NCBI GenBank assembly: GCA_900317865.1
Contig: ONIK01000081.1
Span: 1 to 7,141 of the forward strand
DNA: 7,141 bases
Source of the DNA: an uncultured Methanobrevibacter sp.
GTDB taxonomy: Archaea; Methanobacteriota; Methanobacteria; Methanobacteriales; Methanobacteriaceae
Reading direction: 5' to 3'
This document shows positions 1-3,761 of the stretch, one piece after another (the first letter of the stretch is position 1; each line of letters begins with the position of its first letter). The notes beneath the pieces were generated by a model that saw nothing but the letters and a program-made list of their open reading frames with translations, was not told the origin of the DNA and made no database searches. Position numbers and translations under genes: made by a program.

Positions 1-322
1 CTGATTGTTATATAAAATTGTCCTGTATCGCTGTAGACAGTAGTTTTATATTTATCATCTAGATTAACATATACTGGGCCGTGATACTCTGGATTCCATG
101 TAACATGAAAGCGAAAGCTGTCTCTACATGAAAAGTATCATTTGATTCTATTTTAAAATTTGGGTATATTTTTCCAAAATTATTTTGACTGGCTAAATTA
201 ATGTTGCCATCATCAGTTAAATTTGTGTAGTTTTCATTCGCATTCACTTCAGCTGAAACAACCGGATATAAGCAACAGATAAAAATGATTATTGATAAAG
301 CCATTATTTTTATATGTTTCAT
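1..322 (-). pseudogene. Secreted Ig-like/adhesin-like surface protein, 5' part, frame apparently broken
   Basis: The start at 322 is well supported: AAGGTGAT (326-333) lies 3 nt before the ATG. Residues 1-24 form a signal peptide: a basic MKHIKIM start, a hydrophobic core, and VSA before E25 as a likely cleavage site. The mature N-terminus is Asn/Asp-rich. The first frame stops at 59-61 after 87 residues, and its last ~17 residues look like out-of-frame sequence. The -1 frame is open from a TGA at 138-140 to the window edge and reads SFRFHVTWNPEYHGPVYVNL, then alternating strand-like residues. This resembles the Ig-like repeats of methanogen adhesin-like proteins (family resemblance judged by eye). 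One missing base around 115-137, for example in the run of four A at 131-134, would join the frames. It could be a genuine pseudogene, a phase-off allele or a sequencing error. The 3' end is outside the window, and no specific ligand or function can be assigned. Confidence 0.6.
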
Positions 323-376
323 TTTATCACCTTATTTTTTTCAAAAAAATATCTTAAATTCTTTTATGTAACTGCT

Positions 377-385
377 TTAATATAA
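377..385 (-). promoter_or_regulatory. Candidate TATA box for the surface-protein gene
   Basis: On the minus strand this reads TTATATTAA. With the usual archaeal distance of about 25 nt from TATA centre to start site, transcription would begin near 355. That gives a leader of about 33 nt that includes the Shine-Dalgarno at 326-333. In AT-rich DNA a TATA-like match alone is weak; the consistent spacing and the adjacent palindrome raise it somewhat. Confidence 0.4.
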
Positions 386-396
386 TCATCATCGAA

Positions 397-414
397 TGCA
401 AGCACTTGCTTGCA
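397..414. promoter_or_regulatory. Perfect palindrome TGCAAGC-N4-GCTTGCA, candidate operator
   Basis: Arms TGCAAGC (397-403) and GCTTGCA (408-414) are exact reverse complements around ACTT. The element is clearly richer in G and C than its surroundings. Read in the direction of the minus-strand surface gene it lies 11 bp upstream of the candidate TATA box, a position suited to an activator or to a repressor touching TFB/TBP. The binding protein is unknown. With no gene known to read through here, a transcribed hairpin is less likely. Confidence 0.45.
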
Positions 415-497
415 ATGTAGATTGTATATGCTGGAAAATATAATAAGTTTTGGTTGAATAACTTAAATAAGTAGATTTTAATTTAAAAAGAGATAAT

Positions 498-572
498 ATG
501 GGGTGTTTAATTCGCACTTTTAAACACCTTGTATTTGGAAAATTATTTGGCAGTAAAATTTCCCGTTTTTAA
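498..572 (+). CDS. Possible small cationic peptide, 24 residues
   Basis: An ATG at 498 opens 24 codons to a TAA at 570-572, beginning MGCLIRTFKHLV. The peptide contains three Lys, two Arg and one His with no Asp or Glu, interleaved with Leu, Ile, Phe and Val, so it is basic and could form an amphipathic helix. GAGAT at 490-494 sits 3 nt before the ATG, the same spacing as GGTGAT before gatE and the surface gene. A TATA-like AAATATAATA at 435-444 would start transcription near 465. The coding stretch contains a 9-bp inverted repeat, which argues instead for a structured RNA or operator. An ORF of this size is common by chance in AT-rich DNA, and I recognise no family. Confidence 0.2.
   Translation: MGCLIRTFKHLVFGKLFGSKISRF
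502..528. repeat. Inverted repeat, 9-bp perfect arms
   Basis: GGTGTTTAA (502-510) pairs exactly with TTAAACACC (520-528) across a 9-nt loop; flanking G-T wobbles at 501/529 and 500/530 could extend the stem. It could be an RNA hairpin from a small transcript on either strand or a dimeric protein site. On the minus strand it is followed by a T-rich stretch, but no minus-strand gene lies upstream that would need terminating. Confidence 0.5.
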
Positions 573-605
573 TTAAATTAGTAAATTGTGAAAAACTAAT
601 TTAAT
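572..605. repeat. Inverted repeat, 11-bp perfect arms
   Basis: ATTAAATTAGT (572-582) is the exact reverse complement of ACTAATTTAAT (595-605), with a 12-nt loop. The left arm begins at the second A of the TAA stop of the 24-codon ORF and follows a T5 run (566-570). This would fit a 3'-end hairpin of a short plus-strand transcript starting near 465. The composition is almost pure A/T, so the stem is weak in energy terms despite its length. Confidence 0.45.
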
Positions 606-649
606 GATTGAAAAGTTTTATGGACAATAATGTGTTTGGGTAATGTATT

Positions 650-665
650 TTTAGGTACTCCTAAA
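650..665. promoter_or_regulatory. Candidate operator copy 1, TTTAGG-TACT-CCTAAA
   Basis: This is a perfect 6-bp-arm palindrome lying 13 bp before a TATA-like TTTATAAT (679-686). The same element recurs 71 bp downstream with one change in the spacer. TTAGG/CCTAA half-sites are typical of DtxR/IdeR-type metal-dependent repressors; assignment to that family is inference. It probably controls the peroxidase/thioredoxin reductase unit. Confidence 0.55.
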
Positions 666-668
666 CTT

Positions 669-696
669 TACATCCCTGTTTATAATATTGGATGTA
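669..696. promoter_or_regulatory. Inverted repeat bracketing the first TATA box
   Basis: TACATCC (669-675) and GGATGTA (690-696) are exact reverse complements separated by 14 bp, and that spacer contains the TTTATAAT element of the upstream promoter. A protein bound to both arms would cover the TATA box and block TBP. The second promoter copy lacks this repeat, so the two promoters may respond differently. Confidence 0.4.
679..686 (+). promoter_or_regulatory. Candidate upstream TATA box (P1) of the peroxidase gene
   Basis: TTTATAAT preceded by a pyrimidine-rich CCCTG, a poor match to the purine-rich BRE expected by archaeal TFB, so P1 may be weak or need an activator. The predicted start near 707 would give a leader of about 120 nt that carries the second palindrome. 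A further TATA-like stretch (ATATATAAAA, 700-709) would place a start inside operator copy 2. Confidence 0.4.
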
Positions 697-720
697 TTAA
701 TATATAAAACTTTCTATTTT

Positions 721-736
721 TTTAGGTATTCCTAAA
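721..736. promoter_or_regulatory. Candidate operator copy 2, TTTAGG-TATT-CCTAAA
   Basis: Second copy of the palindrome, identical to the first except for one spacer base, and again 13 bp before a TATA box. It lies just upstream of the A-rich BRE position of the stronger promoter, so a bound dimer could hinder TFB/TBP loading. Conservation of both arms plus the spacing to TATA is the main argument that these are functional sites and not chance palindromes. Confidence 0.6.
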
Positions 737-749
737 TTTTAAAAAAATG

Positions 750-757
750 TTTATATA
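750..757 (+). promoter_or_regulatory. TATA box (P2) of the peroxidase gene
   Basis: TTTATATA is a consensus methanogen TATA box preceded by an A7 run (741-747) that fits a BRE. A start about 25 nt downstream falls near 778-780, leaving a leader of roughly 46 nt with the Shine-Dalgarno GGAGAT at 814-819. It is the best-formed promoter in the window. Confidence 0.65.
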
Positions 758-825
758 ATACTTTAATTAATATAATAATAAAGCCTTAACTATTGTTAAA
801 TCATTAATGTAATGGAGATAAAACT

Positions 826-1365
826 ATGTCAATTTATGATTTTGAAGTAAAAGACGGTGAAGGAAACATGATTTCCTTAAAAGAATACGAGGGTAAAGTA
901 TTATTAATTGTTAATTCAGCAACAAAATGTGGTTTTACTCCACAATACACTGAATTAAATGAAATTTATGCTGAATTTAATGAACAAGGTTTTGAAATCT
1001 TAGATTTTCCATGCAATCAATTTGGTAAACAGGCTCCGGGTTCAACTGAAGAAATTGCCGAAGTTTGCCGCAATAAATGGTTAGTGCCTTATCAAATATT
1101 TGATAAAATTGATGTAAATGGAGAAAATGCAGATCCATTATTTGAATACCTTAAAAATGAACAGCCATTTACAGATATTACTGGAAAAGGTGCAACAAAA
1201 CTCAAATTAGTTTTAAAAGCAATGGACAGACATTATAAAGATAATAATGATATTAAATGGAATTTCACTAAATTTTTAGTTGACCGTGAAGGTAATGTTG
1301 TTCGAAGATTTGAACCAACTGAAGATTTGGCTGATGTAAAAGCTGCTATTAAAGATTTATTATAA
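826..1365 (+). CDS. gpx: Glutathione-peroxidase-family thiol peroxidase
   Basis: This 179-residue protein has the usual length and all signatures of the GPx family, which reduces hydrogen peroxide or organic hydroperoxides. The peroxidatic residue is Cys35 in NSATKCGFTPQY, encoded by TGT, so it is not a selenoprotein. The second signature LDFPCNQFGKQAPG supplies catalytic Gln69, and KWNFTKFLV supplies Trp145 and Asn146. Cys81 (AEVCRNKW) is where the resolving Cys of thioredoxin-dependent members lies. Methanogens generally lack glutathione, so the reductant is probably thioredoxin, consistent with the thioredoxin reductase gene 35 nt downstream. No signal peptide is visible, so it is likely cytosolic. 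The ATG at 826 has GGAGAT (814-819) at good spacing. Two palindrome-plus-TATA modules precede it. The family is mainly bacterial and eukaryotic, so acquisition from gut bacteria is likely but unproven here; codon use looks like the neighbours'. Confidence 0.93.
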   Translation: MSIYDFEVKDGEGNMISLKEYEGKVLLIVNSATKCGFTPQYTELNEIYAEFNEQGFEILDFPCNQFGKQAPGSTEEIAEVCRNKWLVPYQIFDKIDVNGENADPLFEYLKNEQPFTDITGKGATKLKLVLKAMDRHYKDNNDIKWNFTKFLVDREGNVVRRFEPTEDLADVKAAIKDLL

Positions 1366-1374
1366 TCTTTAATC

Positions 1375-1382
1375 TTTTTTTT
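1375..1382 (+). terminator. T8 run between peroxidase and thioredoxin reductase genes
   Basis: A run of eight T lies 10 nt after the peroxidase stop codon. Archaeal RNA polymerase can terminate at such runs without a hairpin, so this could reduce read-through and make thioredoxin reductase transcript less abundant than the peroxidase. No obvious separate TATA box with suitable spacing lies before the reductase, so complete termination is unlikely. Confidence 0.3.
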
Positions 1383-1400
1383 ATTTTGGGTTATGTTACT

Positions 1401-2315
1401 ATGGAAAAATATGATATAATTATTGTTGGAGCAGGTCCTGGAGGCCTTACTGCAGGAATTTATGCTGGACGTCAGGGAACAAAAAATCTGATTCTTGATA
1501 AGGGTCTTGCAGGTGGAATAGGACGTGAAGTTCCTGAAATGGAGAATTACCCTGGTTTTGATAATATTTCCGGTTTGGAATTAATTGAAAAAATGAAAGC
1601 TCAGGCTATTAAAAATTGTGAACTTCATGAAAATGAAAATGTTTTGGAAATTACTAAAAATGGAGATGATTTTACAGTTAAAACCGATAACGATTCTTAC
1701 TTAAGTAAATCAATTATTTTAGCAACAGGAAGCTCCCATAGACAACTTAATGCCAAAGGTGAAGATAAATTTAAAGGAAAAGGCGTTAGCTATTGTGCAA
1801 CCTGTGATGGATTTTTCTTTCAAGGAAGAGACATAATAATGGTCGGCGGAGGAAATAGTGCTCTACAGGAAGCATTGTATCTGGATAACCTAGGTGCAAA
1901 TGTTACTTTAGTTCACAGAAGAGATGAATTTAGAGCTCAAAAACACCTGCAAAATCAAATAGAAGAAAAGGGTATTAATGTTATTTATAATGCTGTTGTT
2001 GAAGAAATAAAAGGTGATATGCTTGTTGATTCAGTTGTTTTAAAAGATACAAAAACTGGTGAATTAACAGATCTTCCAATAAGTGGAATATTTATAAGTG
2101 TTGGTTATATTCCACATACTGAACTTGCAGAACAGTTAGGTGTTAATTTAGATGAATCAGGTCATATTATAATTGATACTGAACAAAAAACCAATATTGA
2201 ACATGTTTATGCAATCGGTGATGTCTGTGTCGGCCTGAAACAGTGGGTTGTGGCATGCGGGGAAGGTGCTGTTGCAGCAACTTCAGCATATCATGATTTG
2301 AATGGTGTCGACTAA
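1401..2315 (+). CDS. trxB: Thioredoxin reductase (thioredoxin-disulfide reductase), NADPH type
   Basis: This flavoprotein transfers electrons through FAD and a redox disulfide to thioredoxin. Numbered from the ATG at 1401 it has 304 residues, normal for low-molecular-weight TrxB. The FAD-binding GAGPGG is at 10-15, ENYPGF at 48-53, active-site CATC at 132-135, dinucleotide-binding GGGNSA at 149-154, VHRRDEFRA at 171-179, and the C-terminal FAD motif AIGDV at 271-275. The HRRxxxR element normally binds the 2'-phosphate of NADPH. Some methanogen reductases (DFTR type) use reduced F420 and have degenerate NADPH sites, so its presence favours NADPH. An in-frame TTG at 1386 would add five residues but lacks a Shine-Dalgarno; the ATG has only a weak GGG (1388-1390), so translation may depend on coupling to the gene before it. 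Cytosolic; probably co-transcribed with the peroxidase and regenerating its thioredoxin. Confidence 0.93.
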   Translation: MEKYDIIIVGAGPGGLTAGIYAGRQGTKNLILDKGLAGGIGREVPEMENYPGFDNISGLELIEKMKAQAIKNCELHENENVLEITKNGDDFTVKTDNDSYLSKSIILATGSSHRQLNAKGEDKFKGKGVSYCATCDGFFFQGRDIIMVGGGNSALQEALYLDNLGANVTLVHRRDEFRAQKHLQNQIEEKGINVIYNAVVEEIKGDMLVDSVVLKDTKTGELTDLPISGIFISVGYIPHTELAEQLGVNLDESGHIIIDTEQKTNIEHVYAIGDVCVGLKQWVVACGEGAVAATSAYHDLNGVD

Positions 2316-2333
2316 TTTTTTTGATTTTTTTTT
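2316..2333 (+). terminator. T-rich terminator of the peroxidase/reductase unit
   Basis: Directly after the trxB stop codon comes T7-GA-T9, a typical archaeal intrinsic terminator of T-runs without a required hairpin. It separates the plus-strand unit from the convergent minus-strand operon. Confidence 0.65.
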
Positions 2334-2372
2334 AAAAGACATTGAGTTTTGATAATAAGTTTATTTATATTT

Positions 2373-2386
2373 AAAATTAAAAATTA
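2373..2386 (-). terminator. T-rich end of the minus-strand operon
   Basis: On the minus strand this reads TAATTTTTAATTTT, about 20 nt after the symporter stop codon. It is a plausible archaeal T-run terminator, less clean than the one facing it. Confidence 0.35.
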
Positions 2387-2405
2387 GGATTTTGAATGAT
2401 TATTT

Positions 2406-3701
2406 TCAATCAAAATCTAATTCACTTTTTTCATATTCTTTTTTTCCATTATATATGTCCAAATCAATGGATTTATTTTTGAATGAAACAATTATTGTGC
2501 AAATTGCATCTCCGGTTACGTTTACCGCTGTTCTGATCATGTCTAAAATACGGTCTATTCCCATAATCATACCAATTGCCTCTATAGGCAAACCAACTGA
2601 ATTGAATACCATGGTTAGTGTAACGAGTCCAACTGATGGAACACCTGCAGTTCCAATTGAAGCCATCACTGCAGTAAAAATAACTGTTATTAATGCAGAA
2701 AGTCCCAAATCAATACCAAAAGCTTGGGCTGTAAACATGACTGCACAACCCTGCATTATTGAAGTTCCATCCATGTTAATAGTAGCACCTAATGGTATTG
2801 TAAATGAAGATACTTCTCGTGAAACTCCAAGTTCTGATAATTTTTCTAAATTTAAAGGTATTGTTGCATTTGAAGTTGATGATGAAAATGCAAAAAACAT
2901 AACTGAAACAAATTTTTTAAAGAATATAATAGGGTTCAATCTTGTAAATATAATTAGTAATGCAGGATAAACAATGAATATTTGTATTGCTAGGGCTATA
3001 ATTACACATACAAAATATTTGCCTAATGGAATCAGACCCTCGAAACCTAAACTACCAAATGTTTTAGCCATTAAACAAAAAACACCTATAGGAGCAAATT
3101 TCATCACAAGGGATGTCATTTCCATCATAATTGTATTAGATTGCTGGAAAAACTTATTAACTACATCGGTTTCATCTTTTAATTTAGCTAAAATTAGACC
3201 AATAATCAGTCCAAATATGATTACTGGTAACATATCTCCGTTAGCAAGTGAATTAATTGGGTTATCTGGTATTATATTTAAAAGTGTATCTGCAACTGTT
3301 TGATTAACGGCAACCTGTGATGATGCTGTAGAATTTGCTGCCATATTTAAACCAATACCTGGTTGAATCAAACTGCCTATAAAAAGTGCAATACTGACAG
3401 CCAATGCAGTTGTTAAAATGTAAATTATTATTACTCTTCCACCTATTGTACCTATTTTTCTAATGTCTGAAAGTGATGCTGCTCCGACTACAATCGAACA
3501 GAAAACAAGTGGTACAACTAACATTTTCATTAATCGAATAAATCCGTTTCCTCCTAAATAGAAAACATTATTGATTAATACTATATTTTTAATAAATGGA
3601 TCAGTTACATAAAAATTTAAAAATAAACCAAAAAAAAGCCCCAAAACCATGGAAATCATTATCCATCCACTTAAGTCTATTTTTTTTAGTTTATTTCTCA
3701 T
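2406..3701 (-). CDS. Dicarboxylate/acidic amino acid:cation symporter (DAACS/SLC1 family)
   Basis: A 431-residue multi-span membrane protein of the Glt/DctA family that imports acidic amino acids or C4-dicarboxylates with Na+ or H+. The family's transport core is complete: SSST of hairpin 1 at 273-276, NMDGT of TM7 at 309-313, hairpin 2 around GTAGVPS (350-356), and TM8 DRILDMIRTAVNVTGD at 383-398. In TM8, Asp387, Arg390, Thr391 and Asn394 align with the substrate-contacting residues of the archaeal aspartate transporter GltPh (D394, R397, T398, N401). Retention of the Arg favours an acidic substrate such as aspartate or glutamate over neutral amino acids; NMDGT favours sodium coupling. The start is supported by AGGTGAG (3707-3713) 5 nt before the ATG. 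It is the last gene of the minus-strand run, 53 nt after gatE. Exact substrate and cation remain inference. Confidence 0.92.
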   Translation of the reverse strand: MRNKLKKIDLSGWIMISMVLGLFFGLFLNFYVTDPFIKNIVLINNVFYLGGNGFIRLMKMLVVPLVFCSIVVGAASLSDIRKIGTIGGRVIIIYILTTALAVSIALFIGSLIQPGIGLNMAANSTASSQVAVNQTVADTLLNIIPDNPINSLANGDMLPVIIFGLIIGLILAKLKDETDVVNKFFQQSNTIMMEMTSLVMKFAPIGVFCLMAKTFGSLGFEGLIPLGKYFVCVIIALAIQIFIVYPALLIIFTRLNPIIFFKKFVSVMFFAFSSSTSNATIPLNLEKLSELGVSREVSSFTIPLGATINMDGTSIMQGCAVMFTAQAFGIDLGLSALITVIFTAVMASIGTAGVPSVGLVTLTMVFNSVGLPIEAIGMIMGIDRILDMIRTAVNVTGDAICTIIVSFKNKSIDLDIYNGKKEYEKSELDFD

Positions 3702-3724
3702 TTTAACTCACCTATTTGATTAAT

Positions 3725-3732
3725 TATATAAA
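3725..3732 (-). promoter_or_regulatory. Weak candidate TATA box before the symporter
   Basis: The minus strand reads TTTATATA here. The usual spacing would place the start near 3702, almost at the ATG, which would leave the good Shine-Dalgarno at 3707-3713 outside the transcript. Either the start site is closer to TATA than usual or this is a chance match and the symporter is read from the upstream operon. Confidence 0.25.
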
Positions 3733-3735
3733 TAA

Positions 3736-3761
3736 AATTTAGGAGGGTATTTTCCTAAATT
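3736..3761 (-). promoter_or_regulatory. Hairpin/palindrome overlapping the gatE stop codon
   Basis: AATTTAGGA (3736-3744) and TCCTAAATT (3753-3761) are perfect 9-bp arms with an 8-nt loop. The right arm contains the gatE stop codon (3755-3757). As RNA it could act as a partial terminator or stabilise the 3' end of the gatDE message, letting the symporter be expressed at a different level. It also contains TTTAGG and CCTAAA, the half-sites of the palindromes before the peroxidase gene, but with a 10-bp instead of a 4-bp spacer, so an operator role is an alternative. Confidence 0.45.

Larger units (their letters stand above)
323..825. other. 503-bp divergent intergenic control region
   Basis: This AT-rich stretch separates the minus-strand surface-protein gene from the plus-strand peroxidase gene. 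From left to right it holds: a T7/A7 tract in the surface-gene leader (334-350); a candidate minus-strand TATA box (377-385); a perfect 7-bp-arm palindrome (397-414); a possible plus-strand TATA (435-444); a 24-codon ORF (498-572) containing a 9-bp inverted repeat; an 11-bp-arm inverted repeat (572-605); and the duplicated palindrome-plus-TATA module (650-758) driving the peroxidase. I see no tRNA, rRNA or CRISPR array here. Confidence 0.7.

Noticed and set aside
461..472. Small palindrome ACTTAAATAAGT with a further TAAGTT at 443-448
   Set aside because: Five- to six-bp arms made almost wholly of A and T are expected by chance in this region.
650..736. The repeated palindromes as a CRISPR array or mobile-element ends
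   Set aside because: There are only two copies of 16 bp, no cas genes or transposase nearby, and the spacing to TATA boxes explains them better as operators.
786..799. TTAAC-TATT-GTTAA hairpin in the peroxidase leader
   Set aside because: A 5-bp A/T-rich stem is too weak to support a riboswitch or attenuator call, and no other leader structure is visible.
928..930. Selenocysteine at the peroxidatic position of the peroxidase
   Set aside because: The codon is TGT (Cys), not TGA, and there is no in-frame TGA in the gene.
1386..1400. TTG start for thioredoxin reductase adding five residues
   Set aside because: There is no Shine-Dalgarno before the TTG, and family members begin just before the GxGxxG motif as the ATG at 1401 does.
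2392..2970. 192-codon plus-strand open frame (and a further one at 2974-3303)
   Set aside because: Both lie antisense to the symporter, whose family motifs are unmistakable. They have no Shine-Dalgarno and no recognisable domains, so they are mirror frames of a hydrophobic coding sequence.
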